Shown here one piece after another: positions 10,341 to 20,033 of a stretch of 64,000 nt of DNA. The position numbers and the translations under genes were made by a program. How positions within the stretch are numbered: the first letter of the stretch is position 1; each line of letters begins with the position of its first letter. Under the pieces are notes generated by a model. That model saw nothing but the letters and a program-made list of their open reading frames with translations. It was not told where the DNA came from and did not search any database. The DNA comes from Gammaproteobacteria bacterium (GTDB lineage: Bacteria; Pseudomonadota; Gammaproteobacteria; Pseudomonadales; Pseudohongiellaceae): NCBI GenBank assembly GCA_002711845.1, contig PASF01000008.1:286019-350018 (forward strand), given 5' to 3'.

Positions 10341-10439
10341 TCTGTAATCTCCGCGTTAAAAAAGCCGACTACCGTAATAGCCGCGCAGTATAGCATTTTG
10401 GCCCGCTACAGACCGCCATTTTATAAATAAATTGTGACG

Positions 10440-13187
10440 TCAGAACCCGGCGCCGATGGTGAAATCGAAGGTCTTGGTTCTGTCATTTTCGCCCTTCTTC
10501 AGCGGCGCTGCCAGGTAGAAGGTCAGCGGGCCAAACGGCGACAGGTAGGTTACCCCCACACCGGCCGAATAGCGCAGTTCGCTGGCATCGAAGTTGCCAC
10601 AGCCCTGGCGCGACTGCGCAGCGCTGCAATTGGTCGAGAACACGTTGCCAACGTCCAGGAACAGACTGGAACGCACGCCCCCGCGATTTTCCACAAACGG
10701 CAGCGGAAACAGAATTTCCGCGGTCAGCGTGGTCAGCACGTTGCCGCCAAAGGAGTCGCGGTCACGACGGTTGATGTTGAACGTCTCCACCGCCAGTTGC
10801 ACCTGCTGATTGCCGTCGGCATCCAGCACCGGCTGCCCGTTGCTGTCAAACACCGGCACCGTCGGGTAAGCGATAGAGCCGTCATACGACGCCGCGCCAC
10901 CCGGTGTCAGGATGATATTGCCATTCTCGTCCTTGCGCAGCCCAGCCTGCTGCGGGGAAATGGTGCGCGGGTCGGTGCTGCGCGGCCCCAGGCTGTTCTC
11001 GTCATAGCCACGGACCACGCCGTTGTAGGCCAGACCACCGGCAAAGAAGTTCTGGAAGAACGGCATGTCATCGGTACTGCCGTAACCATTGCCGTAACCC
11101 AGGTTGGTGCGCAGATGGAACACCCAGTCATCCCCATAGATGGGTCGGTAATACTGACCGGTATAGGTCGCGCGGTAATATTCCAGGTCGCTGCCCGGCA
11201 CGGTGATCTCAAACGCCGCCTGGTGCTGGGTGCCGCGTGTGGCCAGCTGGCCACGGTTCAGTGTGCTGTACACGTAATTGGTGGTGAAGGTGAAATTGTC
11301 AAAGACCGTGCCGTACTTGTCGATAAAGCCCGGATCGCTGGGCAGACCGCGATACTGCTCGGGCAGATTGGAGATCGGCGCCGTAATGGCGTCCACCACC
11401 GGACCTTCCCACGGATTGTTGTTGGCCGGCCGGATCAGGTAACGGTCATTCAGGTTCAGCCGCGGCGTCGCCTCGATTTCCTGCACCGACAGCCCGCCCG
11501 ACGACAGCTCGGTATGGGTGTATCCGACGTTATAGCCGATCTGCTGAATCTCGCTGATCGGGTAGCTGAAGTTCAGCGACGCACCGTAGGATGTGGTGGA
11601 GAAGCTGGCAATGTTGAACGGTGAATCCTGCTTCTGCACAAACACGTTAAAACCGCGGCTGACCCCATCCGGTGTAAAGTACGGATCCACATAGGCAAAA
11701 CGCGCACTGCTCTGGAAATAACTGCGGTTCAGGCCCACCGACACGGTGCGGCCGGTACCCAGAAAGTTCTCGGCCTGCAGGTCGGTGGACACAAACCAGT
11801 CGCCGCCACCGCCGGAGCCGACGCTGAAGGAGATACTGCCGAAGCTCTGTTCCTCGACATCAAACTCCACATCAATCTGGTCAGAGGTGCCTGGCACTTC
11901 CACGGTGTCTACTTCGACCGTGGAAAAATACCCCAGTCGCTCCAGACGAATCTTGGACAGCTCGATCTGCTGGCTGGACGCCGGCGCGCTTTCCAGCTGC
12001 CGCATTTCCCGCCGCAGCACATCATCAGCGGTGGAGACGTTGCCACGGAAGTTGATGCGGTTGACGTAGGTACGGGCACCCGGCTCGACGTAAAAAATCA
12101 CTTCTACCGTCTGTTCGTCATCGTTGACCGTGGGCACACCCTCGACCGTGGCAAAGGCGTATCCCAGGTTACCCAGAATCTGCGTCATGTATTCTTCACT
12201 GGCGGTGATCAGTGCCTGCGAATAGGTCTGTCCCGGGCCCACCAGCGTGTAGGCACGCAGCAACGCTTCGGCGTTGACCAGGTCACCGACCAGATCCACG
12301 CGGCTGATCTGGTACTGCTGGCCTTCGCTGACATTGATGGTGATGTAGATCTGTTCGTTGTCCGGGGTAATGGTCACCGGCGTGGAATCGACATTGAAGC
12401 GCGCAAACCCGTTATCCAGGTAGTAGGAGGTGACCCGTTCGATGTCGCCGGACAGTTGTTCACGTGAGTACCGGTCGCGACGGCTGAACGGCAGGTACCA
12501 GGGCTTGGTGCCCAGGTCCATCAGTTCGGTCAGCTCATCATCACCGTAGGTGGTGTTGCCCACCAGGTTGACGTCACGGATGCGGCTTTCCTCGCCCTCG
12601 TTCACGGTCATGTCAATGGCGACCCGGTTGCGGGGCTGCTCAGTGACCTCAATGTCGACCGTGGTGCCGTAACGGCCTCGTGAGGAATACACCTCCTGAA
12701 TACCCTGGCGAATCGCCTCCAGCGTGGCGCGGGTAAAAATGCCGCCCTCGACGATTTCGGCCGAGGCCATGTTTTCCAGAATGTCCTCGGTTTGCAGAAC
12801 GCGGTTGCCTTCGATATTGATCTCGCTGACTGACGGGCGCTCCAGCACGGTGATCAGCAGCACATCGCCTTCGCGCGCCACTTCCACTTCTTCAAAGTAA
12901 CCCGACTCGGTCACCGAGCGGATGATGGGACCGGTCATGCCCGGCTGCATGGTATCGCCAATGCTGACCGGCAGCAGGCTGAACATGACGCCGGGGGAGA
13001 TGCGCTGCAGACCATCAATACGAATATCGCTGATGACAAAATTCTGCTGCTGTGACAACGGCTGCTGCGTCGAGGATTGTGCAGACTGCGGGTCGGGCTG
13101 GCCCTGAAGTGCCGGCAGCAGGGGCTGCGCCTGGGCAGCGGTGCAAAGACCGATGGTCAGGAAAGCGCTGAGACTGTATCTAATCAT
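10440..13187 (-). CDS. bamA: Outer-membrane protein assembly factor BamA
   Basis: BamA is the Omp85 barrel that inserts outer-membrane proteins. The product has a signal peptide (MIRYSLSAFLTIGL...AQA), then a Gln/Ser/Pro-rich linker to about residue 48, which is unusual. Five POTRA domains follow (FVISDIRIDGLQRISPG opens the first), then the 16-strand barrel. The conserved lid-loop motif appears as VRGYDENSLGP, and the chain ends in Phe. At 915 residues it is about 100 longer than the E. coli protein. Visible extra length lies in the N-terminal linker and in a long loop after VRGY that contains DENGNIILTPGG and VFDSNGQPVLDADG. rseP lies 48 bases upstream. Confidence 0.96.
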   Translation of the reverse strand: MIRYSLSAFLTIGLCTAAQAQPLLPALQGQPDPQSAQSSTQQPLSQQQNFVISDIRIDGLQRISPGVMFSLLPVSIGDTMQPGMTGPIIRSVTESGYFEEVEVAREGDVLLITVLERPSVSEINIEGNRVLQTEDILENMASAEIVEGGIFTRATLEAIRQGIQEVYSSRGRYGTTVDIEVTEQPRNRVAIDMTVNEGEESRIRDVNLVGNTTYGDDELTELMDLGTKPWYLPFSRRDRYSREQLSGDIERVTSYYLDNGFARFNVDSTPVTITPDNEQIYITINVSEGQQYQISRVDLVGDLVNAEALLRAYTLVGPGQTYSQALITASEEYMTQILGNLGYAFATVEGVPTVNDDEQTVEVIFYVEPGARTYVNRINFRGNVSTADDVLRREMRQLESAPASSQQIELSKIRLERLGYFSTVEVDTVEVPGTSDQIDVEFDVEEQSFGSISFSVGSGGGGDWFVSTDLQAENFLGTGRTVSVGLNRSYFQSSARFAYVDPYFTPDGVSRGFNVFVQKQDSPFNIASFSTTSYGASLNFSYPISEIQQIGYNVGYTHTELSSGGLSVQEIEATPRLNLNDRYLIRPANNNPWEGPVVDAITAPISNLPEQYRGLPSDPGFIDKYGTVFDNFTFTTNYVYSTLNRGQLATRGTQHQAAFEITVPGSDLEYYRATYTGQYYRPIYGDDWVFHLRTNLGYGNGYGSTDDMPFFQNFFAGGLAYNGVVRGYDENSLGPRSTDPRTISPQQAGLRKDENGNIILTPGGAASYDGSIAYPTVPVFDSNGQPVLDADGNQQVQLAVETFNINRRDRDSFGGNVLTTLTAEILFPLPFVENRGGVRSSLFLDVGNVFSTNCSAAQSRQGCGNFDASELRYSAGVGVTYLSPFGPLTFYLAAPLKKGENDRTKTFDFTIGAGF

Positions 13188-13235
13188 GAATTTCTTTGAT
13201 GCCTGGATGTCTGGATGAATTTTGTGAAACGCCTT

Positions 13236-14621
13236 CTACAGCAGCCTGGCTACGTCATTGTAGATCGCCAGCATCATGATACCGCCAATCATCAGCAGAC
13301 CCATCTGCAGCCCCATGGCCTGGATCCGCTCTGGCACAGGACGGCGTATGATAGCCTCTATGGTGTAATACAACAAATGCCCACCATCAAGCACCGGGAT
13401 CGGCAGCAGGTTCAGCACACCCAGACTGATACTCAGTATCGCCAGGAACCCCAGATACACCTCAAGCCCATAACTGGCCGTCTCGCCAGCAACCTGTGCG
13501 ATGGTAATGGGGCCGTTGATGTTCTTCACCGAAATCAGGCCAATCACCATCTTCTTGATCGAATCCAGCACAAAGACCGACTTGTCCCAGGTCTCCTGCA
13601 GCGCCGGCCCGATCGCGGTCAGCGGGTTGTAGGATATTTCCCGGCGCATCTCCGGCGGCAGGCTGCCATACAGATCATAGGGCTCCACATACGCACCAAT
13701 GGTGCCAATTGCCACGCCATCAGCGTCACTGGCCTGCGGGGTCACCGTCAATGCCTGCTCAACCGCTCCGCGTTGGACAACAACATCCAGCTGCAGTTCC
13801 GGATGCGCCCGCACCATTTCCACCCACTGGGTCCAGCTTCTGACCGGCTCCCCGCCGGCACTGAGCACCCGGTCGCCGGCCTGCAGGCCGGCCAGCTCGG
13901 CGCGCCCGCCAGCCACCACGCCATCAATCACCGGTGGAATTTCGTATTGCACAATGCCCAGTGAAGCCAATGGATTGGGCTCTGCAGTGCGCGATTCCCA
14001 ATCCTGCACCGGTATCACATAATCGCGCGCATCAACGGCATTGGCGGGTATCGCGCTGACCACAACATTGCCGGTTTCACCCAGGCGATTGAGCAGCTGC
14101 ATGGTGACCTGCTGCCAGATATTGGTGTCCACGCCATCCACCGCCACGATCTCGTCGCCGGCGCGCAGCCCGGCCGTATAGGCCGGCGAGTCGGTCAGCA
14201 CGTTGGCGGCAACCGGTGCCACACCCTTCAGGCCATACGCCACATTGATCAGCCAGAACACCACAATGGCGAGCAGGAAATTGGCCATGGGGCCGGCCGC
14301 GACAATGGCAAAGCGCTGCCACAGCGGTTTGAAGTTGAACGCCATGTGGCGCTCGGCGTCAGCGATCTCACCCCCGCCGGCCTGGGTATCGTCCTGGCCC
14401 AGCATCTTGACGTAACCGCCCAGCGGAATGGGCGCGATGACATATTCCGTGCCATCCTTGCCATGCCAGGTTTTTACGGCCCGGCCAAAGCCGATGGAGA
14501 AACGCAGGACCTTCACACCGCAGCGGCGTGCGACCCAGAAATGGCCGAATTCGTGGATGGTGACCAGAATGCCCAGCGTGACTATCAAGGCAAGAATATT
14601 GGTAAACAGTGTCTCAAACAT
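13236..14621 (-). CDS. rseP: Site-2 RIP metalloprotease RseP
   Basis: RseP cleaves the anti-sigma factor RseA within the inner membrane to release the envelope-stress sigma factor. The 461-residue product starts with a membrane segment carrying the zinc motif HEFGH (His23, Glu24, His27). Two PDZ domains occupy the periplasmic middle (GLKGVAPVAANVLTDSPAYTAGL and DGVVAGGRAELAGLQAGD). The third zinc ligand is in PIPVLDGGHLLYY near the C-terminus, flanked by further membrane helices. It is separated from dxr by two bases and is followed by bamA, an arrangement that links envelope stress and outer-membrane assembly. Confidence 0.96.
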   Translation of the reverse strand: MFETLFTNILALIVTLGILVTIHEFGHFWVARRCGVKVLRFSIGFGRAVKTWHGKDGTEYVIAPIPLGGYVKMLGQDDTQAGGGEIADAERHMAFNFKPLWQRFAIVAAGPMANFLLAIVVFWLINVAYGLKGVAPVAANVLTDSPAYTAGLRAGDEIVAVDGVDTNIWQQVTMQLLNRLGETGNVVVSAIPANAVDARDYVIPVQDWESRTAEPNPLASLGIVQYEIPPVIDGVVAGGRAELAGLQAGDRVLSAGGEPVRSWTQWVEMVRAHPELQLDVVVQRGAVEQALTVTPQASDADGVAIGTIGAYVEPYDLYGSLPPEMRREISYNPLTAIGPALQETWDKSVFVLDSIKKMVIGLISVKNINGPITIAQVAGETASYGLEVYLGFLAILSISLGVLNLLPIPVLDGGHLLYYTIEAIIRRPVPERIQAMGLQMGLLMIGGIMMLAIYNDVARLL

Positions 14622-14623
14622 AA

Positions 14624-15832
14624 TTACAACCCCGCTGCGATGTCACAGGCAACAGCCCGCGCCTCGGCATCCAGCTGTTGAATCATAGCGATAGAGACCG
14701 GCTGGCGACAAGTTATTTGCGCCAGGGTCCCGGAAATAATGCGGGGAATGTCGGTAAACCGGATCTGACCGTCCAGGAACGCCGCCACCGCAATTTCATT
14801 GGCCGCGTTCAGGCAGGTCGGGGCAAAACCGCCCTGCCGGGCCGCCTCCATGCCCAGTTCCAGACACGGGAAACGCACCAGATCGGGCGCCAGAAACTGC
14901 AGGTCCGGGCTGTTCACCAGGCTCAGGAAATCCGCCCCCGATTCGATGCGCTGCGGCCAGGCCAGGGCGTGCGCAATCGGCACCCGCATGTCCGGACTGC
15001 CCAGTTGTGCGAGCACCGAACCATCGCTGTATTCCACCATCGAATGCACGATGCTTTGCGGATGAATCACCACCTCCACCGCTGCGGGCGCCAGATCGAA
15101 GAGATAACACGCCTCGATAAACTCCAGCCCCTTGTTCATCATGGTGGCCGAGTCCACGGAGATCTTGCGGCCCATGTCCCAGTTCGGGTGTTTGCAGGCC
15201 TGCGCCGGCGTCACCGCGTGCAGCTGATCGACCGGCGTATGCAGAAACGGCCCGCCTGATGCTGTCAGCAACACCTTGCGCACGCCCTGCCCGGCCAGGT
15301 TGCCGCGCGTCGACTGGGCAGGCGCCGGCAGACACTGAAAAATCGCATTGTGTTCGCTGTCGATGGGCAGAATCACCGCGCCACTGGCCACCGCCGCCTG
15401 CATGAACAGCTCGCCGGCCATCACCAGCGACTCTTTATTGGCCAGCAGGACCTTTTTGCCGCTGTGCGCGGCCGCCAGCGCCGGCAGCAGACCCGCCGCC
15501 CCCACAATGGCCGCCATCACCACATCGACCGCCTCGTCCGAGGCAATTTTGCTCAGCGCCTCGGCGCCCCACAGCACCTGCGTCGGCGACCCGGCTTTCT
15601 GCAGCTGCAGACGCAGCGCCTCGGCCGCGTCCTCATCGCTGAGCACCGCATACACGGGCTCGAATTGCAGACACTGGCTCAGCAGCAGCGCGGTGTTGCT
15701 GTGCGCACTCAGCGCATAGACGCGGAAATGCGGATGGCGCGCGATCACATCCAGCGTGCTGGTGCCCACCGAACCGGTGGCACCCAGGACGGTGATGGCT
15801 TGCGTGGCGGGTTGTGAGTCGGAGTGGTTCAT
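14624..15832 (-). CDS. dxr: 1-deoxy-D-xylulose-5-phosphate reductoisomerase
   Basis: Dxr makes 2-C-methyl-D-erythritol 4-phosphate with NADPH, the first committed step of the MEP isoprenoid pathway. That pathway supplies undecaprenyl phosphate through the nearby uppS. The 402-residue product has the NADPH-binding [26 protein letters not shown], and the metal and substrate-binding [12 protein letters not shown]. The flexible catalytic loop and C-terminal domain complete a normal length. Its first codon overlaps the cdsA stop by four bases. Confidence 0.97.
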   Translation of the reverse strand: MNHSDSQPATQAITVLGATGSVGTSTLDVIARHPHFRVYALSAHSNTALLLSQCLQFEPVYAVLSDEDAAEALRLQLQKAGSPTQVLWGAEALSKIASDEAVDVVMAAIVGAAGLLPALAAAHSGKKVLLANKESLVMAGELFMQAAVASGAVILPIDSEHNAIFQCLPAPAQSTRGNLAGQGVRKVLLTASGGPFLHTPVDQLHAVTPAQACKHPNWDMGRKISVDSATMMNKGLEFIEACYLFDLAPAAVEVVIHPQSIVHSMVEYSDGSVLAQLGSPDMRVPIAHALAWPQRIESGADFLSLVNSPDLQFLAPDLVRFPCLELGMEAARQGGFAPTCLNAANEIAVAAFLDGQIRFTDIPRIISGTLAQITCRQPVSIAMIQQLDAEARAVACDIAAGL

Positions 15833-16734
15833 AGTACCTCAAGCCGGGCGCTGAGCAGCGCCATGGCGAGCACGAACACTGGCGTGGCGGCCACCAGACT
15901 GTCAATCCGGTCCAGTACGCCCCCGTGGCCGGGCAGGCTGCGACCGCTGTCCTTGAGACCACGATGTCGCTTGAGCATGCTTTCAAACAGATCACCGACC
16001 ACCGAGAACACCGCCAGCAGCAGCGCCGCCAGCAGCAGCACGATCCAGGTCAGCGGTGTCAGCGCCTGGTATTCAGTGTGCACCCAGGTCAGTAAACCCA
16101 GCGTCAACAGGGCACAACTGGCGAGTCCGCCCCAGAAACCGGCCCAGGATTTTTTCGGGCTCAGTGCCGGTGCCAGCTTGGCATTGCCCCAGGCCCGGCC
16201 CGAAAAATAGGCGCCAATATCGACCACGCTGACCAGCGCCACCAGAATCAGCACCAGCAGCCCGGAGGGCGCCAGCGCCTTCAGGTACAGAAAACCCACC
16301 CAGGTCGGCAGCAGACAGGCCAGCCCCATCAGCCCGATACGCCAGCGCGCCTGCCAGTATTCCTGGCGCCGCGGGTAGCGACGCAGGAAGTAAAAAATGC
16401 CAATCCAGAACACGATGGCGAGCGTGCTGATGACGGTGACGCCGGTGACATTCAGTGTCAGGCTTGAGGTCAGGAACAGCCCGGTCTGCTCTCTCGTGCC
16501 GGTATCCGGCAGCAGCAGGAACCAGATCACCAGCGACAGAATGCCGGTAAAACACAGCACAAACAGCAGTCGCTCACGGTCGCGCACCAGGCCCATCAGG
16601 CGGCCCCATTCCAGCAGCGCCGGCAACAGGATCAGGCTCAGGAAGCCGGCGAACATGACCGGTGACAGCCACGCCGTGCCGGCATACAGCACCAGCAGCA
16701 TGGCAATGGCAGTCAGAACACGCTGTTTAAGCAA
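15829..16734 (-). CDS. cdsA: Phosphatidate cytidylyltransferase CdsA
   Basis: CdsA makes CDP-diacylglycerol from phosphatidate and CTP at the inner membrane, the branch point to all phospholipids. I chose the TTG at 16734, read (M)[11 protein letters not shown], because it matches the family N-terminus and has a GAGGGGG sequence a few bases upstream. The longer frame from 16962 is merely the other-frame reading of uppS. The resulting 301-residue protein has several hydrophobic membrane helices. The C-terminal signature S-x8-K-R-x3-K-D appears in [30 protein letters not shown]. It overlaps the 3' end of uppS by eight bases and dxr by four. Confidence 0.93.
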   Translation of the reverse strand: MLKQRVLTAIAMLLVLYAGTAWLSPVMFAGFLSLILLPALLEWGRLMGLVRDRERLLFVLCFTGILSLVIWFLLLPDTGTREQTGLFLTSSLTLNVTGVTVISTLAIVFWIGIFYFLRRYPRRQEYWQARWRIGLMGLACLLPTWVGFLYLKALAPSGLLVLILVALVSVVDIGAYFSGRAWGNAKLAPALSPKKSWAGFWGGLASCALLTLGLLTWVHTEYQALTPLTWIVLLLAALLLAVFSVVGDLFESMLKRHRGLKDSGRSLPGHGGVLDRIDSLVAATPVFVLAMALLSARLEVL

Positions 16735-17491
16735 TCTCTGCCCCCTCGGCGCTGGTAATCTCGTCACTGTCCGACTGTCGACCATAACGGCGTTTGCGGC
16801 CCTTGAAATCATCCAGCGCCAGCTGCAGCGAGGCGGCATCAAATTCCGGCCAGTAGGTGTCGCAGAAATACAGTTCAGTGTAGGCAAATTGCCACAACAG
16901 GAAGTTGCTGATGCGCTGCTCGCCGCCGGTGCGAATACACAGATCAGGGGGCGGCGCGTCACTCAGGCAGACATGCTGCTGGACGGTGTCCGGGCTGATG
17001 TCGGCAGCCTGCAGCATGCCCAGTTGCACTTTTTCGGCGATGCGCTGGCAGGCCTGGCTGATATCCCACTGGCCGCCGTAATCGGCTGCCACCGTGACCA
17101 CCATGCCGGTGTTGTGTCGGGTCATCGCCTCCACGTCATTCATGTTTTTCTGCAGGCGCGGGGAAAAACTGCCGCGGTTACCGATAAATCGCAGACGCAC
17201 ATTGCGCTCGTGCATCTGCCTGATTTCGTGACGTTGCAGCACACTCAGGAACAGCGCCATCAGGCCGCGCACTTCCTTGTTGGGACGTAACCAGTTCTCG
17301 CTGCTGAAGGCAAACAGGGTCAGATGTTCGATTTTGAGATCGGCACAGGCGTAGACGATTTCACGCGCGGCCTCGGCACCGGCACGGTGACCGGCGCCAC
17401 CGCGCAGGCCCTGCGCCTTGGCCCAGCGATTATTGCCATCCATGATAACCGCAATGTGCCTGGGCAGTCCGGTTGTTGGGGCCTGTTCCAC
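16727..17491 (-). CDS. uppS: Undecaprenyl diphosphate synthase (cis-prenyltransferase)
   Basis: UppS extends farnesyl diphosphate with eight isopentenyl units to the C55 lipid carrier used for peptidoglycan and O-antigen synthesis. The 254-residue product begins with the catalytic HIAVIMDGNNRWA (Asp18). It also has the conserved HRAGAEAAR, the FAFSSENW motif that precedes the RP signature, and the C-terminal RTGGEQRISNFLLWQ. Length matches the family. Its stop codon overlaps the TTG start chosen for cdsA; frr lies 51 bases upstream. Confidence 0.96.
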   Translation of the reverse strand: MEQAPTTGLPRHIAVIMDGNNRWAKAQGLRGGAGHRAGAEAAREIVYACADLKIEHLTLFAFSSENWLRPNKEVRGLMALFLSVLQRHEIRQMHERNVRLRFIGNRGSFSPRLQKNMNDVEAMTRHNTGMVVTVAADYGGQWDISQACQRIAEKVQLGMLQAADISPDTVQQHVCLSDAPPPDLCIRTGGEQRISNFLLWQFAYTELYFCDTYWPEFDAASLQLALDDFKGRKRRYGRQSDSDEITSAEGAEIA

Positions 17492-17542
17492 TTAGACGTC
17501 TCCTCTCGCATCCATGGCTTGAGCTGCCGTGCTGTGCATGTA

Positions 17543-18100
17543 TCAGATGGACAGCAGGTCTTTCTCTTTAGCGCTGAAGGTCGACTCGACTGCGGCGATA
17601 TACTTGTCAGTCAGTTTCTGAATGCGCTCTTCGGCACGGTGCTGGTCATCCTCGCTGATTTCCTTGTCTTTGAGAAGGTCCTTGACGGTCCCGTTGGCAT
17701 CGCGGCGGATATTGCGGATCGCCACCCGGGCATTTTCCGCTTCGCTTTTGGCCTGCTTGGTGTATTCGCGCCGGGTTTCTTCGGTCAGCGCCGGCATTGG
17801 CAGGCGGATGGATTCACCGTTATTGGACGGGTTCAGACCCAGGTCCGACTTCATGATGGCTTTTTCCACCTCCGAAATCAGCGCCCGCTCCCATGGCACG
17901 ATGACCAGCAGCCGCCCTTCTTCGACCGTGATATTGGCCAACTGGTTCAACGGCGTATCGGCGCCGTAATAAGGCACCATCACCGTATCCAGAATGCCCG
18001 GGTGGGCGCGACCGGTACGGATTTTGTTGAATGCTATTTCCAGCGAATGCAGGGACTTTTCCATACGCTCACTGGCATCACTGATTATCTCGTCAATCAT
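17543..18100 (-). CDS. frr: Ribosome recycling factor
   Basis: RRF splits the post-termination ribosome together with EF-G. The 185-residue product starts MIDEIISDASERMEKSLHSL. It has the conserved RTGRAHPGILD segment and the PMPALTEETRREYTKQAK motif in the long-helix domain. Length is exact for the family. It follows pyrH after 11 bases, as in most bacteria. Confidence 0.97.
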   Translation of the reverse strand: MIDEIISDASERMEKSLHSLEIAFNKIRTGRAHPGILDTVMVPYYGADTPLNQLANITVEEGRLLVIVPWERALISEVEKAIMKSDLGLNPSNNGESIRLPMPALTEETRREYTKQAKSEAENARVAIRNIRRDANGTVKDLLKDKEISEDDQHRAEERIQKLTDKYIAAVESTFSAKEKDLLSI

Positions 18101-18111
18101 GCTGATCCCCT

Positions 18112-18870
18112 TCAGTTGGCGGTTTCGCCACTCGACTCATTCGGGCGTACCACACCAATCAAGGTACCATCGGTCAGGCCCATCACATTATTCAGTAATG
18201 ATCCCGGCTTCTGCATATTGAATACACACACCGGAATGTCATGGTCACGCACCAGACAGATGGCCGTCAGGTCCATGACCCCCAGCTTTTTGTCCAGCAC
18301 TTCATCGTAAGTCAGGTAATCGTATTTGATGGCATCGGGCACGCGCAGCGGGTCGGCGGAATACACGCCGTCCACCTTGGTGGCTTTGAGAATCAGGCCG
18401 GCATCAATTTCGATACCGCGCAGGCAGGCAGCCGAGTCGGTGGTGAAAAACGGGTTACCGGTGCCGGCGGCAAAAATCACCACATCGCCATTGCGCAGGT
18501 GGCGGATCGCGGCACGCCGGTCGTAGTGCTCCACCACCCCGCTCATGGGGATGGCCGACATCACGCGAGTGGAGATCCCGGCCCGCTCCAGCGCATCGCG
18601 CATGGCCAGGGCATTCATCACGGTGGCCAGCATGCCCATATGGTCACCGGTGACCCGCTCCATGCCCGCGGCATGCAGGGCGGCGCCACGGAACAGGTTG
18701 CCCCCGCCAATGACCACACCGATCTCAATACCCAGGCCCACCAGTTGCCCGATCTCCACCGCCATGCGGTCAAGCACCTTGGGGTCGATGCCAAAATCGG
18801 CTTCACCCGTCAGCGCCTCACCACTGAGCTTTAGCAGTATGCGTTTATACTTTTTCTCAGTTTTTGCCAT
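18112..18870 (-). CDS. pyrH: UMP kinase
   Basis: PyrH phosphorylates UMP to UDP in pyrimidine nucleotide synthesis and is regulated by GTP and UTP in the family. The 252-residue product belongs to the amino-acid kinase fold. [14 protein letters not shown] forms the phosphate-binding start, [13 protein letters not shown] the nucleotide loop, and [15 protein letters not shown] the UMP-binding region. Between pyrH and the upstream tsf lies a palindromic REP-like element (18896-18986). Confidence 0.97.
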   Translation of the reverse strand: MAKTEKKYKRILLKLSGEALTGEADFGIDPKVLDRMAVEIGQLVGLGIEIGVVIGGGNLFRGAALHAAGMERVTGDHMGMLATVMNALAMRDALERAGISTRVMSAIPMSGVVEHYDRRAAIRHLRNGDVVIFAAGTGNPFFTTDSAACLRGIEIDAGLILKATKVDGVYSADPLRVPDAIKYDYLTYDEVLDKKLGVMDLTAICLVRDHDIPVCVFNMQKPGSLLNNVMGLTDGTLIGVVRPNESSGETAN

Positions 18871-18895
18871 GTCAGTGGTCCGGTCCGGTTTGTCC

Positions 18896-18986
18896 GGGGA
18901 CTGAGCCTTGGCTCCGTCCCCTCGCGGTTGTTGGGTGGTTGGCCCGCCCCCTGGCTTCGAGGGGACGGAGCTTGCGCTCAGTCCCC
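18896..18986. repeat. REP-like double hairpin between tsf and pyrH (diverged member)
   Basis: The element is bounded by GGGGACTGAGCC at the left and its near complement GCTCAGTCCCC at the right. Inside are GGCTCCGTCCCCTCG and the inverse CGAGGGGACGGAGC, so each half can fold by itself into a GGGGAC-G/T-GAGCC hairpin and the two halves are mutually inverted. This two-hairpin layout is what is called a BIME for REP sequences. It shares GGGGACGGAG with the family found from 22 to 56 kb but lacks the GCAATACTTT extension. Confidence 0.8.
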
Positions 18987-19005
18987 GGCCTGGGGCGACC
19001 AGGGC

Positions 19006-19875
19006 TTACTGCTTTTTAGAGGCAGCAGCCTGGGCTGCCACTTCTTCGGCGAAGTCGACAACTTCTTTCTCGATGCCTTCGCCCACTTCGTAGCGTACAA
19101 AGCTCACCACGTCAGCGCCAGCCTTTTTAAGCAGCGCGCCCACGGTCAGATCGGGGTCTTTGACAAACTGCTGCTCCAGCAGGGTGATTTCCGCGACGTA
19201 TTTGCGAATACGGCCTTCGATCATTTTTTCCACGATCTCGGCAGGCTTGCCACTTTCGGCAGCCTGGGCGGCGTAGATTTCGCGCTCCTTGTCCAGCACA
19301 TCAGCGGGCACGTCGCTGGCACGCACAACCATCGGGTTGGCAGCCGCGACGTGCATGGCGACATCACGCGCCAGCGCCGCATCGCCGCCTGTCAGCGCGA
19401 CCAGCACCGCGATGCGGTCGTTGCTGTGAACATAGGTGTCCACCACGTCGGCTTCAACCACGGCCACGCGGCGCAGGTTGATGTTTTCGCCAATTTTCTG
19501 CACCAGCGCAGAACGGGTGTCTTCCAGCGCTGCTGCCAGCGTCGCCACGTCGGCTTCTTTTTTATCAAACGCCTGTGTCAGGCAGTCGTTGGCAAAGGCC
19601 AGGAAGCTGTCGTCACGGGCAACAAAGTCAGTTTCACTGTTCACTTCAACGATCACACCGTAGCTTTTGTCATCGGCAACACGGGTTTTGACAATGCCTT
19701 CGGCAGCCGTGCGGCCGGCTTTTTTGGCCGCTTTCATGCCACTGGCTTTGCGCAGGTCTTCAATTGCCTTGTCCATGTCACCATCGGCTTCCACCAGGGC
19801 CTTCTTGCAATCCATCATGCCCAGTCCGGTGCGCTCACGTAACTCTTTAACCATGCCTGCTGTAATGTTCGCCAT
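19006..19875 (-). CDS. tsf: Translation elongation factor Ts
   Basis: EF-Ts exchanges GDP for GTP on EF-Tu. The chosen ATG at 19875 gives 289 residues starting [19 protein letters not shown], with GAGG nine bases upstream. A frame-open ATG five codons earlier has no such support. The conserved [19 protein letters not shown] and the core-domain [10 protein letters not shown] motifs are clear. It is separated from rpsB by a strong terminator-like hairpin, so its level is probably set partly by read-through. Confidence 0.96.
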   Translation of the reverse strand: MANITAGMVKELRERTGLGMMDCKKALVEADGDMDKAIEDLRKASGMKAAKKAGRTAAEGIVKTRVADDKSYGVIVEVNSETDFVARDDSFLAFANDCLTQAFDKKEADVATLAAALEDTRSALVQKIGENINLRRVAVVEADVVDTYVHSNDRIAVLVALTGGDAALARDVAMHVAAANPMVVRASDVPADVLDKEREIYAAQAAESGKPAEIVEKMIEGRIRKYVAEITLLEQQFVKDPDLTVGALLKKAGADVVSFVRYEVGEGIEKEVVDFAEEVAAQAAASKKQ

Positions 19876-19925
19876 TTGCGATAGCCTCACTTTGAATCTT
19901 GAATTGAAAATGCTGAAAATTTGTT

Positions 19926-19954
19926 AAAAAAAAGGGCCAAGGCCCCTTTTTTTT
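19926..19954 (-). terminator. Rho-independent terminator or attenuator between rpsB and tsf
   Basis: A GC stem (GGGCC, two-base loop, GGCCC) is flanked by eight A and eight T, so it reads as an intrinsic terminator on both strands. Transcription here runs from rpsB to tsf, so it would attenuate tsf and pyrH relative to rpsB. A second perfect hairpin, GCAGACGG at 19958-19965 and CCGTCTGC at 19974-19981, lies just before it on the transcript. Confidence 0.8.
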
Positions 19955-20033
19955 CAAGCAGACGGTCTTGCAACCGTCTGCCCTTGGAGTAGGTGTCGTC
20001 ATGCGGGTGCCGGGGTCGGCACCCTCAGCCACA

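Noticed and set aside
16735..16962. Longer CdsA start
   Set aside because: The added 76 residues are uppS read in another frame; TTG 16734 matches the family N-terminus.
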